A DNA stretch of 64,000 bases from Halofilum ochraceum (GTDB lineage Bacteria > Pseudomonadota > Gammaproteobacteria > XJ16 > Halofilaceae): the NCBI RefSeq assembly GCF_001614315.2, contig NZ_LVEG02000001.1:434001-498000 (forward strand), written 5' to 3'. This document shows positions 20,382 through 30,976 of this stretch, piece by piece. How positions within the stretch are numbered: position 1 is the stretch's first letter; every line of letters begins with the position of its first letter. The position numbers and the translations under genes are program-made. A model generated the notes under the pieces. The model had not been told where the DNA came from, searched no databases, and saw nothing but the letters and a program-made list of their open reading frames with translations.

Positions 20382-21592
20382 TGGAAGAGTTCGTGAATAC
20401 AGACCGCAGCGAGCGGCGAGCGGGCGCACCGGTATCGAGTCCCGACCGGGGAGCGGCCACTCATCTCTGGAGCTTGCGGGCTGACCTGGCGGATATTCTG
20501 GCCCACGAACCGCCGGGCCGTCCGTGGTTCATCGACCAAATCGTAGAGCTGGGCCGTGGTGCCCTGTTGAACGGACTCGGTGGCTCGAGCAAGACCCGCG
20601 CTCTCTACCACTTTGGGATTGCTGGTGTCATTGGGCGTCTGCCGTGGAACTGGACCGTCGCGTCCACGGGATCATCGATCCTGGTACTGACCGAGGACAC
20701 GCGACGCGACCTCCACGAGACACTGTATCCCATGTGTCGCGCACTTGGCGTTACCGAGGCGGAGCTTGAGCAGATCAATCAACACCTCCACGTATTGCCA
20801 TTGGCGGGCGAGGACTTCCGCCTGCTGGATATGCCGGATGGACGGACCCTGGACCGCACTGGCCGCTACGACCAGTTGCGCGAGATGATCGACGGACTCG
20901 GCAATACGGTGTTCGTCGGCCTCGATCCCGCTCTTGCGCTCACCGCGGGCAATGAACTAGACCAGAATCACCAGCGGATGCTGGGAAAGGCCGTAGATGA
21001 CCTTGCGGTCAATACTGAAGCCACGGTTATGCTGACCAGCCACGCGACGAAGGGAAGTCTCAGCCAAAACGAGTTGTCCAGCCACTCGAGTCGCGGTGGT
21101 GGTGCAATTACCGATAAGGTTCGGGCGGAGTACGTTATGCGGACGATGACGGCGAAAGAGGGGAAGGAAGCCGGGATCACGGATCCAGAAGAACGCAAAC
21201 GACACGTCCAGCTCGTCGGCGTAAAGGGCAATAACCTCCCACCCGAGTCGTATGTTCCGGCGTGGCTCTGCCGCGGTGATGGCGGAGCGCTTCATGCGGC
21301 GGACATCACCCAAGACAAGGCCAACGAGGGGCTGTCGTCGCGGAAACAGCAAGCGCTGTCGATTCTCGTGCGGCTGCACCAGGGGGACACCGCGAAATCG
21401 CCACGGTTTTCCGAGTGGCAATCGGAATGTTTCAGTCAGGGAGTCATCGCGAGCAACACCGAAGAGGCCAGGAAGAGGGCGATGGGCCGCGTGCGAGAAA
21501 GTCTGCAAAATGCAGGTATGATTCAACCGGGCGAGAAATCCGGGGCATGGGTTCCCACCGAGCAGGGGGAAAAGTACGCGAGAGCCACATAA
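20378..21592 (+). CDS. RepA-like hexameric helicase/AAA ATPase
   Basis: The 404-residue protein has a Walker A-like GLGGSSKTRALYHF at about residues 65-78 and a VLTEDTRRDLHETLY segment after strand 2. VFVGLDPALAL fills the Walker B position, and MLTSHATKGSL follows. This layout is that of the RepA/AAA_25 family of plasmid RSF1010-like helicases and phage-satellite ATPases. The C-terminal 90 residues resemble a winged helix. It probably acted in replication of the island's ancestral element. The reading frame is intact. No origin iterons are obvious nearby. Confidence 0.75.
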
Positions 21593-21685
21593 CCGCGATA
21601 CAGCGAACGAATCGGCCGGAAGAGGGCGAAAACATTGATGGACCGGGATGGTGTCAATGTGACGTCCTGGATCGTCACTAGTTCT

Positions 21686-22982
21686 GTGTAACGGTCTGCC
21701 GTTGACGGGTGCTCGGCAAACCGATCGCCGAAGTCGAGCATAAAGCGATTCAGGGCCGGCTTTCAGTTCTGGATCGGCATAATCGATTTGCGCTAAGCGG
21801 CTTGCATGGCCAAGTAGACCACTTTCATCGCCGAGTCGTCCGAAGGGAAGACCTTGCGCTGGCGCCTCGCCTTGCGGATCACGCTGTTGAGCGACTCGAT
21901 GGCGTTGGTGGTGTAGATCACCCGGCGGATTTCCGGCGGATATTCGAACAGCGTGATCAGGTGCGGCCGGTGGGCCGTCCACGAGCGCCCGATCTGCGCG
22001 TACTTCGCGCCCCAGCAGTCGATGAACGCCTCGAGTTCACGCGCGGCCGCCGCCTCCCTCGGCGCCTGATAGATCCGCTTGAGATCCCCGCTGACGGCCT
22101 TGTAGTCCCGCCAGCAGACGTAGCGCAGGGAGTTGCGCACCATGTGCACCACGCACAGCTGGACGCGGGTGTGGGGATACTCGGCCAAGATGGCCTCCGG
22201 GAAGCCCTTCAGACCGTCCACGCAGGCGATCAGGATGTCCTGCAGCCCGCGGTTTTTGAGCTCGGTGAGCACCGACAGCCAGAACGAGGCCCCCTCGCTC
22301 TCCGCCAGCCACAGGCCCAGCAGCTGCTTGTGCCCGTCCACGCCGATGCCCAGGGCCACGTACATGGACTTGTTCACCACGCGTTTGTCGTGGCGCACTT
22401 TTAGCACGATGCAGTCCAGATACACGATCGGATAGACCGCATCCAGCGGGTGGTTCTGCCATTCGGCGACCGCCTCCAGCACCCGGTCGGTAACCTGCGA
22501 CACCAGCGTGGCCGAGATCACGGCGTCGTAAATCTCGCGGAAGGCGGCGACGATATCCTGGGTGCTCAGTCTCTTCGCGTACAGTGCCAGGATCTGATCA
22601 TTCATCGGCCTCAGGCGTGTCTGGCCCTTGCGGATGAACTGTGGCCCGAAGCTGCTGGCTCGGTCGCGTGAGGCCTCGATCGCGACCTCGTCGTGCTGGC
22701 CATTGAGCGTCGTGGCGGTCGTGCCGTTACGGCTGTTGCCCGAACCGTTGCCCGCGGAATCATGCTGCGCGTAGCCGAGATGTGCCTCCATCTCCGCCCC
22801 AGCGCCGTCTCCACCGTCAGTTTGACCAGCTTCTGCGTCAGATCCCCCAGATCCTTTTCCGTTTTTACCCCCGTGGCCAGCTTTGCCGCAATCGCCTTCA
22901 GATCCGATTCTTCTTCTTTGTTCATGGTTCCGCCCATGGCTGCATTCTCCAGTCGAGACCAAGCAGGCCTGAGCGGTTACAC
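21686..22982 (-). mobile_element. IS256-family insertion sequence, degraded
   Basis: The 1.3-kb element is bounded by GTGTAACGGTC at 21686 and the inverted GGTTACAC at 22975-22982. Its length is typical of IS256. The transposase inside is broken at three places. No clear target duplication was identified. Confidence 0.75.
21700..22925 (-). pseudogene. IS256-family mutator-type transposase, frameshift and stops
   Basis: The gene starts at MNKEEESDLKAIAAKLATGV and changes frame near 22800. It then continues through MNDQILALYAKRLSTQDI and the DDE core. In the core, VYLDCIVLK supplies the first Asp, ACVDGLKGFPEAI the second, and TTNAIESLNSVIRK the Glu. Near the C-terminus an in-frame TAG follows VVYLAMQAA, and a TGA stands where family members have Trp (MPIQN then stop). 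With one frameshift and two nonsense codons it is inactive, although the catalytic triad is still readable. Confidence 0.88.
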
Positions 22983-24143
22983 GATTTGATTTACAGTCCA
23001 CGGCGCCAAGCCGTACACCGGTTCGTCCTTTGCCGTGCTCAAGATGCCCTTGAGTGCCGTGGTCCGAATTGGTAACCAGGTGCTTAGTATCGTCCTGCTC
23101 TCGCCTTCTGGCGGAAACGCCCCAGTGACACGACGGACAGACGGCACAAAGAAAGACGGACAAGGACACCCCCCTTAAGGGGGTGTCCTTGTCCGTCTTT
23201 CTTTTGTCCCTCCCGTTCCTCGTTGCCGTACCCTCAGTGAAGAGCGCGAACGGCTGAAGACTCTTGCGGTAAACGTTCCGAAGGCGGACCTCCGAAAGAA
23301 AATCCAGACGATATTAATTAATCCCGTGGAGCGGACCGACCAACGGGAGGGAGCACACGGAGCGAGCGACAGCGAGCGCGACCGCCTTTGCTTTTCGGGG
23401 TCAACGAGGACGGGTCACGGGCAACGTCGTCGCGTTTATAGCCCCGAGGGTCCTGCCTGTTTGGCGGTCGGCATACCGCCTGCGCTCGCGCTGATCCCGC
23501 ACGAGCCTCTGTTCGAATCGGTCTCAGCAAAAGGGGCTGCGCCTCTTTAAAATCCCGCAGGCACAAGTCAAAGGCCGCTTCGCCAGCGGTGCGAACCCGG
23601 CCGGCTGGTCGCCGGCCGGGCTTCTCGCGAGCGTGGGGGTCGTCACTCCGGCAACCCGCTCCAGTCGGTACCCACCGCGCGTGCGGTGGCGCGCGCGGCG
23701 GGGCCCCGCGACTTCCGGGGTGTGCCTGCGTTCCTCCAAAACCTACCCCGAAGGCCGATACCCACTTCGTGAAGAAGGATTAGGTCGCCCGGGTGCGATC
23801 GCGGACCCAGTCGACGAAGGCCGTTTCGGTTCTCCGGCCGGCCTCGAGTGCCGGTAGCTCATGGAGAACACCCGGGCCGCTGGCGTCAAGGGTGATTCCG
23901 GGTTGATCGGTTCCTGCTTCCGGGAGTGGGTGTCACATAAGTCACGTAACTAGTTGTAAATAAACTGTTATCATGAAGTTGTTAACCCAAATACCCCCAA
24001 ATATACCCCTTCTCTTCTCGGTCTCTGTCAGTTCACGTCGCTAGGCGCCGACTGTCGGCAACGGTGGCGCGACCATTCACCAGCGTAGTGACGGATCCTG
24101 CCGGTCGGCCCGGGGGCAGTTTACCTGATTCCCCTTTGAGTTC
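22983..24143. other. Long gene-free stretch between IS remnants
   Basis: About 1.16 kb contains no gene that I can support. It holds a 57-bp palindrome (listed separately). From about 23935 to 24010 there is an A/T-rich segment unlike its surroundings, with ACATAAGTCACGTAACTAG and CAAATACCCCCAAATATACC. Composition changes abruptly at that segment, which suggests a junction between pieces of different origin. Confidence 0.4.
23148..23205. repeat. 58-base near-perfect palindrome
   Basis: The sequence reads AAAGAAAGACGGACAAGG, then ACACC and a C run, centred on TTAA at 23175-23178, with the exact complement on the other side apart from one extra C. Transcribed, it would form a hairpin of about 27 bp ending in a T-rich tail (TTTCTTTT). 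It could be a bidirectional terminator or a REP-like element. Confidence 0.7.
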
Positions 24144-24842
24144 TTGGTCCAATGTGAGTGCTGTCACGGTAATTCCGCGGCCTATCGCGGGGAACTACAC
24201 TGGGCAAGCCTTCCGGACGAGGTGGACGCCCCGACCGATATGGTGATGGCCAGTGACTGGGTTGGCTTCACCCGCAAAAGCCTCGAGCATACCGGCACCG
24301 TGGTCGACTATCTCGCGCGCTACACCCGGCGCATCGCCACCACCAACGCGCGCGTCCTCGCCGTGGATGACGAGCGCGTCACGCTGCGCTGCCGCGATGG
24401 CGGCCGCCACAAGGCCCTTGCACTCGACGGTGCGGAGTTCGTCCGCCGCTTCCTACTGCACGTAGCTGCGGAAGGGCTGATGCGCGTGCGCCACTACGGC
24501 TTCCTCGCCAACCGTTGCCGCAGCGAGAAGCTCGCGCGCATCCGTGCGGCAATCGCCGCAACGCCACCGTCGGAGCCGCAGCCCGAGGCGCCCGCCATCA
24601 TCCCGTGCATCTGCCCGCGCTGCCGCCAGCCGACGCTTCAAGTGACCAGCGGCGATCGCCCCGCGTCGCGCAGCGCCCACAACATCCACGGAGGCGCCCT
24701 GAAGACCGCACTGAACCGCACCAGCTACCGTCGATCACCGATCCGCCCCACGGGGTGGACGCCCGCCTGTGCCCACGTGCTGGCCTCGGCCCCGCTGGCG
24801 CGCTACATTGCACGCACCGGCACACGTCAGGGACGGGAATGA
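24144..24842 (+). pseudogene. IS91-family transposase, C-terminal fragment
   Basis: The frame encodes the end of a Y2-type IS91 transposase: VVDYLARYTRRIATTNARVL, VTLRCRDGGRHK, FVRRFLLHVAAEGLMRVRHYG and ANRCRSEKLARIRAAIAAT. A CPRC zinc-knuckle-like segment follows. The catalytic Tyr pair and the N-terminal zinc finger are missing, so the gene is 5'-truncated, with the junction at about 24190. The last 60 codons (from about GGALKTALN) probably correspond to the element's terminal region. Confidence 0.75.
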
Positions 24843-24939
24843 TGCTCGAATAACGCCCTGGTCCAACCCCGCGCGCCTATGCGCGGCAACGCCATTCGGC
24901 GCCATGCCCGCGCGCCGCGAATACAAACCCCCTTATTAA

Positions 24940-26304
24940 CAGGCTGTTGAAAAACGGTCCCGTCATGGCGCCGTTTGCGGGATAATCGCACCCGGTACCG
25001 GTCATCAGGAAGCGAGGCGATGCGCGGAGCGGACATCACCCAGGAGGCCCTTTTCACGACGGTCCATCTCGAAACCTCCGTGCCGGCCGATCACCCACTG
25101 CGCCCGATCCGCGCGATGGTGAACGATGCGCTGGGACGCATGTCGTGGCTGTTCAACGCGATGTACGCCGAAGGCGGACGTGAGTCGATCCCGCCGGAGC
25201 GCCTGGTCCGCGCGATGCTCCTGCAGGTGCTGTACTCGGTGCGCTCGGAACGCCACCTGATGGAGCATATCAACTACAACCTGCTGTTTCGCGGGTTCGT
25301 CGGCCTCGCGATCGATGATCCGGTGTGGGACCACTCGGTGTTCTCTGAAAACCGCGAGCGGCTGATGGAGCACGGGGTGGTCGAGACACTGTTCGACGAG
25401 ATCCTGGCGCAGGCCGAGCGCGAGCATTTCTCGGTCGACGGCACGCTGGTGCGCGCGTGGGCCTCGCACAAGAGCTTCCGCCCGCGCGACGGCAGTGACG
25501 ACGGGCCGCCGACGGGCGGCGGGCGTAATGCGGCCGCGGATTTCCGCGGGCAGAAGCGTTGCAACAACACCCATGCCTAGACGACTGATCCCGACGCGCT
25601 GCTCTATCGCAAGTCGAAGGGCACGACATCGATGCTGTGTTACCAGGGGCATCTGGTCACCGAGAACCGCAACTGCCTGGTCGTACGCGCGGCGGTCAGC
25701 CAGGCCAACGGCACGGGCGAACGCGATACCGCCCTGCGACTGCTGAGTGAACTGCCCGGCGCGCACCGCAAAACCGTGGGCGCCGACCGCAACTACGAAA
25801 CGCGCGGGTTCGTGCAGGGCGTGCGCGAGCTCGGTATCACGCCGCATGTCGCGTGCAACGACAGCGGCAATCGGAGCAGCCGGATCGATGGTCGCACGAC
25901 GCGGCACAAGGGGTACGCCATCAGCCAGGACAAGCGCAAACAGATCGAGGAACGCTTCGGCTGGGGCAAGACCGTCGGCGGTCTGGTCCAGATGATGTAC
26001 CGCGGACCCGGGTGCGTCGGCCAGCACTTCTGCCTGACGATGATCGGATCGAACCTCGTGCGCATGCGCACGCTGGCACTGGCTGCCGGGCCATCGTGAT
26101 GAGCGTCCGGCAACGCCGTCTTGCCGCAGCCGCGCGAAGAGGCGGTCGTAAACAAGGCGAATCGCGGCATCCGGACTGCGGGAATCGCCACCGGATGGTA
26201 AGCAGCCGCCAATCCGGCGAGCACGAAAACGTTCGATCAATACCGTGCCTCTACAGTCAAAACAATACGAGCGGACCGTTCGTTAGGCGATTTTCAACAG
26301 CCTG
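24940..26304 (+). mobile_element. IS5-like insertion sequence
   Basis: The terminal inverted repeats are CAGGCTGTTGAAAA at 24940-24953 and TTTTCAACAGCCTG at 26291-26304, a perfect 14-bp match. The flanks TTAA and CTAA could be a 4-base target duplication with one change. The 1365-bp element carries one transposase with an internal stop. Confidence 0.85.
25020..26099 (+). pseudogene. IS5-like DDE transposase interrupted by an amber codon
   Basis: The frame starts MRGADITQEALFTTVHLE. It has the SIPPERLVRAMLLQVLY and FSVDGTLVRAWASHKSF segments; the latter supplies a catalytic Asp. An in-frame TAG at 25578-25580 follows NNTHA, where relatives read through into a Ser/Thr. The same frame continues as TTDPDALLYRKSKG, YQGHLVTENRN, VGADRNYET and EERFGWGKTVGGL to the normal stop. 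A single nonsense mutation thus separates it from a complete protein of about 360 residues. It is inactive unless the amber codon is suppressed. Confidence 0.85.
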
Positions 26305-26536
26305 CTAACGATAGCCTGACGATCCGGGCGGGCTAACATTCGAGATCGATATACCGTCCCCGGAATGCCTCGCCTGCCCCAGGAATTCCGCAAGCGTGGA
26401 ACGGCGCGGATTTTGGAGGAGTTTCTCACAGGCTGCTGTAAGCGCGGCGCTGGTGGAATCATGAAAGCCGGGGCTGTAGTCTGAAACGCGTGCGCGCTGT
26501 CGCGCCAGCGTTGCAACTTATGTTGCGCAGGAGTCG

Positions 26537-28291
26537 ATGGAGTTGGCCGGATCAACACAAGACAAACCGCTGAATGAGCGAGGCGACGGCGTTTCTGACA
26601 ACGACTGGATCGCGGCAGCGGCCCGGTTGCAGCTGGCTGTCTATCTTCGACTCGATGCGACCGGCAGGATTACCGCGGCCGCCGGTGACTCGCTCGATAC
26701 GCTCGGATACGAACCGCACGAACTGGCCGGGATGGAATTCTCCGGGTTTGCCATGGCCGGCGGCCACGATTCGCTGGTTCAGCGGATCCGGGACATTGCC
26801 GGCGGGGAACCGGAATCCGCTGTCGATGCGGGCGACCTGATCGCATGCCCTCCGCAAGCCGGGTGGCGCCTCGGTCCGGATGGTGCAGGCGGGGTGGTGG
26901 CGAGTTGCGTACGGAGCCCGTCGCCGACCATCTGGCCGACGGAATCCACTCTGCTGGAACTCGCCGATACCGTCCCGTCGCGAATCGCCTATGTCGATCG
27001 CGACCTGCGCTATCGGTTCAATAACCGCGCCTATGAGAAATCCTTCAACGTTCGCCGGGACGATCTCTATGGCAAGCATATATCGGCGATCATTGAGCCC
27101 GGCTCGCTGGACGTGCTCCTGCCGTTGTATAGACGTGCTCTGGCTGGTGAGCACGTCACCTACTCGGATCGTATCGACGTGCGCGACGGGCGTTCGCTCG
27201 ACCTGCGCATCGACTACCTGCCGGATACGGACGGTGAGGGCAACGTTCGAGGATTTTTCGGCGTTATACAGGACGTGTCCGCCTACACCGCCACCATCGA
27301 TCTGCTCAAGGCGGTCCATGCCATCGTCAATCGGACGGCTTCGCCTACGCGCTCAACGCTTGAGCGATTGTTGCGACTGGGCCTCGACTATCTCCAACTG
27401 TCGATCGGGCTTGTCGCGCGTGTCGAGGGGGAACGGTACATCGTTGATGCTGTTGTCAGTGACGTCTCGGGACCTGAGGCGGGCGCATCCTTTCCGGTGG
27501 GCAACACCTATTGCGCGATAACGCTCGAGGCAGCGGATGTGGTCGCCACCACGGAGGCCGCCGAGGACGAGCGTATCTCCGGCCACCCGTGCTATTCGGC
27601 ATTCGGCCTGGAGACCTACATTGGTGTGCCGGTGCACATCAATGGCGAGGCGTGGGGCACGGTGAACTTCAGCGCACCCGAGCGCCGCGACGATACGTTC
27701 AGCGAGTTGGACCGCGAACTCGTGCGTCTGATCGGAGATGCGGTCGAACATCTCGTGAGTGAGCGGCTTGAGCGTGAGCGGCACCGCCGCGAACGTCGGC
27801 AGTTGAGGCGTCTCGCCTATCGCGACGCGCTGACGGGTCTGGGGAATCGAGAATCGCTGGAGCGCAAGCTGGACGAGCTCTCGGAGACGCGCGAGCCCTA
27901 TGTCGTAGCGGTGCTGGACATGGACCACTTCAAGGCGATCAATGACCAGTGGGGACATGAAGCCGGTGATGAGGTCCTGCGCACAGTTGGGGATGTCATC
28001 GAGGCGTGCTTGCGGCCGGAGGACTTCACGGCGCGCTATGGCGGCGAAGAGTTCGTGATCATCATGGAAGGCCTCGTGTGCGAGGATCGTGAGCGGGTTC
28101 TGGAACGGATACGGCTTGCAATTGGTGAACAGGCGATATCCGTGGGGACTCGCGACGAAATTCACGTCAGCGTCAGCGTAGGGATTACGGCTTCGCGTTC
28201 CGATGATTCCCCTCGCGATGCGCTTCGGCGAGCGGATCAGGCGCTCTACAGGGCAAAGGCTGCGGGTCGTAATCGTGTCGAATCGGGGTGA
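26537..28291 (+). CDS. PAS-GAF-GGDEF diguanylate cyclase
   Basis: The 584-residue soluble protein has a weak N-terminal PAS-like region (residues 25-110), a clear PAS domain (about 130-255: DTVPSRIAYVDRDLRYRFNN and IQDVSAYT), a GAF domain (about 265-410: NTYCAITLEAADVV and ETYIGVPVHINGEAWG), and a GGDEF domain (about 425-584). The GGDEF site is RYGGEEF with an RPED inhibitory site five residues before it, so an active c-di-GMP synthase is expected. CAGGAGTCG precedes the ATG. It sits between an IS5-like element and IS21/IS110 debris but is intact. Confidence 0.88.
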   Translation: MELAGSTQDKPLNERGDGVSDNDWIAAAARLQLAVYLRLDATGRITAAAGDSLDTLGYEPHELAGMEFSGFAMAGGHDSLVQRIRDIAGGEPESAVDAGDLIACPPQAGWRLGPDGAGGVVASCVRSPSPTIWPTESTLLELADTVPSRIAYVDRDLRYRFNNRAYEKSFNVRRDDLYGKHISAIIEPGSLDVLLPLYRRALAGEHVTYSDRIDVRDGRSLDLRIDYLPDTDGEGNVRGFFGVIQDVSAYTATIDLLKAVHAIVNRTASPTRSTLERLLRLGLDYLQLSIGLVARVEGERYIVDAVVSDVSGPEAGASFPVGNTYCAITLEAADVVATTEAAEDERISGHPCYSAFGLETYIGVPVHINGEAWGTVNFSAPERRDDTFSELDRELVRLIGDAVEHLVSERLERERHRRERRQLRRLAYRDALTGLGNRESLERKLDELSETREPYVVAVLDMDHFKAINDQWGHEAGDEVLRTVGDVIEACLRPEDFTARYGGEEFVIIMEGLVCEDRERVLERIRLAIGEQAISVGTRDEIHVSVSVGITASRSDDSPRDALRRADQALYRAKAAGRNRVESG

Positions 28292-28738
28292 CCGTTTCCT
28301 GAGAGGGTGTTTACATAACCGTCCGGTCGTAAGCCGCTGCATCAGTCGACGCAATTCGCTCAGCCAGACTCAAGCTTCGGAGATACTGGCCAGACGATCA
28401 TGATGCATCACGACCCGACGCGCGCGCTCGATCCATGCATGTGCAATGAGGTCCATGTGTGTGTAATGGGGTCCATGCGAGAGCACGTAGTGGGGCTACC
28501 TTCGGATTCTGCAGGCGGGCGAAAGTGAAAGGCCTGGTCTAGACTCGCTGGTGTGGCGAGGGTGTGGCTCGTGGGGTCCGCCGTCCGCAGGACATCGCTC
28601 GACTCTGAAATGCCGCCTCCGCCACTCCTGCATCATCCGGAGCGTCCACAGAGGATGATGCCCGCCGCGAGGTGGTGGCTGCCAGGTAGACGAGACGCCG
28701 GATGAACGCCGAGCGTTACGTCGTGCCCGGAGGCCGCC
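28292..28738. other. Gene-free stretch with IS21-like end repeats
   Basis: No gene is supported in these 447 bases. At 28442-28457 and 28462-28477 two imperfect direct repeats (TGCAATGAGGTCCATG and TGTAATGGGGTCCATG) recur with a 20-base period, like the repeated terminal motifs of IS21-type elements. The final 90 bases are probably the leader of the IS110 gene that follows. Confidence 0.45.
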
Positions 28739-29701
28739 ATGGAGAATCCCCTGCTGGTGGCTGTCGATGTCGGCAGCCGGTTCCACGAAGTCGCCGTCGG
28801 TGACAGCTTCGGAGGTCTGCTCGACGGCTTCCGCATCGATCACGATGCGGCGGGTCTCGCCACATTCTTTGACCGCATCGAGGACCAGAGCTCGAGCTGC
28901 GAGCAGGCTGTTCATGTGGCAATGGAAGGCTACAACGGCTGGGCGCGTCCGCTCGACGCCCAGGTCCTGGAGCGCGGCTGGGCGCTGTACAATGTCAACA
29001 ACCTCCTAAACCCGCTTTCTCCCAGAGCATCATTACGGTTTTCTGATGTGTTTTCGCCAGTTCCTCGCCGCAACCGGGCGGCGATCACAGAGCCGGATGC
29101 GTTCGGGGGGCTTCTGCGTGCGATGGACGGCTATGACGGCGAGCCCTCGACCAATGCGGCGCTACACTTGTTAGCGCTCACGTTTGTGCGCCCTGGCGAG
29201 CTGCGTTTTGCAGCGTGGCCGGAGTTCGACCTCAAGGGCGCGATCTGGGGAATTCCCGGGGCGCGTATGGAAATGGGGCGCGAACACATTGTTCCCTTGG
29301 CGCCAGAGGCGATCGTGCACCTTCGCCGCCTTCACCCGGTGACGGGTCCTCGGCCGTACGTTTTCGAAGGCAATCGACCCGGGCGACCAATACCCGAAAA
29401 TACCGCGAAAATGGCCCTCAAGACCATGGGGTATTCCGCTGACCAGGTCACGGCGCACGGTTTCCGCTCGACGGCGTCCACGTTGTTGCATGAGATGGGA
29501 TGGCCGCCGGAGGTCATAGAACTGCAACTTTCCCACGCGCAGCGCAGCCAAGTCGCGGCAGCGTACAACCGCAGTGCCCGCCTGGAGGAGCACCAGAAAA
29601 TGACGCTGGCTTGGGCAGAGTCTCTCGACAAACTTCGTGGGGCAGTAAAAACCTCGCTTGACGTCTCAACCGCGGCTCCACCGATACCATGGAGAGCCTG
29701 A
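28739..29701 (+). CDS. Chimera: IS110 transposase N-terminus fused to P4-type integrase catalytic domain
   Basis: The 320-codon frame has two unrelated halves. Residues 1-90 are the RuvC-like DEDD start of an IS110 transposase (LLVAVDVGSRFHEVAV with the first Asp, VAMEGYNGW with the Glu, ALYNVNNL). From about residue 100 onward it is the catalytic domain of a P4-type tyrosine integrase. That half has AITEPDAFGGLLRAMDGYDG, FVRPGELR (first Arg), TAHGFRST (HxxR) and AAAYNR (Tyr nucleophile), ending DKLRG. The integrase half retains its catalytic residues but has lost its DNA arm- and core-binding N-terminus. The IS110 half lacks the serine domain. Activity is therefore doubtful, although the fused frame is open. 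GCCCGGAGGCCGCC precedes the ATG. Confidence 0.8.
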   Translation: MENPLLVAVDVGSRFHEVAVGDSFGGLLDGFRIDHDAAGLATFFDRIEDQSSSCEQAVHVAMEGYNGWARPLDAQVLERGWALYNVNNLLNPLSPRASLRFSDVFSPVPRRNRAAITEPDAFGGLLRAMDGYDGEPSTNAALHLLALTFVRPGELRFAAWPEFDLKGAIWGIPGARMEMGREHIVPLAPEAIVHLRRLHPVTGPRPYVFEGNRPGRPIPENTAKMALKTMGYSADQVTAHGFRSTASTLLHEMGWPPEVIELQLSHAQRSQVAAAYNRSARLEEHQKMTLAWAESLDKLRGAVKTSLDVSTAAPPIPWRA

Positions 29702-30064
29702 GAAACTTGGTGGGCGATGCTTGGTTCGAACCAGCGCTCCTACCGGTCCAGATTCATCTAATGGTCTTCCCGGCTGACACAACCCCCAAAACATTCGCTT
29801 GCCCCCGCACGCTGGCCAGAGGAGTAATCGGTGCGCTACATTGCGGTTATACGCGCTCCCGAGGGACAGGGATGATGGAGCCAAGCTGGTGAGGAGCCTG
29901 CGCGCGGCTCAAGCGTGGACCCGCGCGGTGCGTGTGGTCGGCGAGGCATGCCGGTAATCGTCCCGTTCTTAAGTGACGCCGGTCGCAGGGCAGGGTTGTG
30001 GAGGGGAGGACTGTTCCGTCCGAGCGCAATACCTGTTTCGCGCATCGATCGGATGTAATGCCTC
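29702..30064. other. Gene-free stretch with IS91-end-like sequence
   Basis: No gene is supported. GCGCTACATTGC at 29833-29844 followed by GAGGGACAGGGATGATGGA resembles the end of the IS91 fragment near 24799-24845 (GCGCTACATTGC, then CAGGGACGGGAATGATG). It may be a second IS91-type terminus. Confidence 0.35.
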
Positions 30065-30718
30065 ATGTCACAGTACCCGAACAGCGCCTACGATCCACAC
30101 ACCGAGCCAACGCACCGTACATCGATTTTACGTGCAGCAACCGACCTCTTCGGTGAATTCGGTTACAACGGAGTGTCCCTCAGAGATATCGCACGACGTA
30201 CTGACACTAGTAAGACTGCCGTACTGTACCACTTCGGATCAAAACAGGGTCTCTATATCGAAGTCATGCGTGAAGCCTGTGCGTGCCTTGATCGTGTGAT
30301 CTCGAACGATGACAGCAATGAGCGAAGCCTACACGCACGGGTGGACGCGTTGCTGCGTCAATATTTCCAAATGATGCACAGTAGGCCGAAGTGCGCACGC
30401 CTGATTGTGCGCCAGTTGCGCGACCATCGGACCAGTAGCGCACAGGCATTGGTGACGGAAGCCTTTGTCGGGCACTGTACCAGGATCAACTCTTTGTTTG
30501 ATAAGGCGCGGGAACGAGGCGAGATCGCGGCCGATGTTCCGCCAATGCTTCCGGCGCTCATGCTAGTTGAATTGATTACGATGTCGTTCGAGGCGCGGCA
30601 CCTTCTACGCCGATTCTCCGGCACTGAGTTCGTCGATGATCCGGACCAATATGCGTCGCTGGTCACGCGGATGCTGTCGAATGGTCTCCGTGGCGGCAGT
30701 AGTGGCCTGGACAAATGA
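30065..30718 (+). CDS. TetR/AcrR-family transcriptional regulator
   Basis: The 217-residue protein has the TetR helix-turn-helix at about residues 20-65 (ILRAATDLFGEFGYNGVSLRDIARRT, DTSKTAVLYHFGSKQGLY). A ligand-binding helical C-terminal domain follows, with the TetR_C pattern MMHSRPKCARLIVRQL. It lies convergent with the lipid-transport operon ending at 30977, 258 bases away. Its target and ligand are not evident, and no operator next to it was identified. Its codon use is less GC-rich than core genes. Confidence 0.85.
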   Translation: MSQYPNSAYDPHTEPTHRTSILRAATDLFGEFGYNGVSLRDIARRTDTSKTAVLYHFGSKQGLYIEVMREACACLDRVISNDDSNERSLHARVDALLRQYFQMMHSRPKCARLIVRQLRDHRTSSAQALVTEAFVGHCTRINSLFDKARERGEIAADVPPMLPALMLVELITMSFEARHLLRRFSGTEFVDDPDQYASLVTRMLSNGLRGGSSGLDK

Positions 30719-30976
30719 TTCAGAAAAATGGGGTCGGTTCCTGGTTCGCCGCAGGGGACTGCGGTCAGAACCGCATGTCGCATGCAATCCGACCATCGTT
30801 GTGATGACCGGGATTCCGCTCCGGCTTGGCCGGTCAAAAATGGCGGACCGATAGCCAAGGCCCGTGGCGCTCATGTAGGCGCGCGGGCGCGAGTGCTTCG
30901 GCGCGATCCAGGTGTCGTATTCAAGGTCACCAGCGCCGACAACGATCGCGAGCATGAGTCGTAGCGCTCGCTGTGC

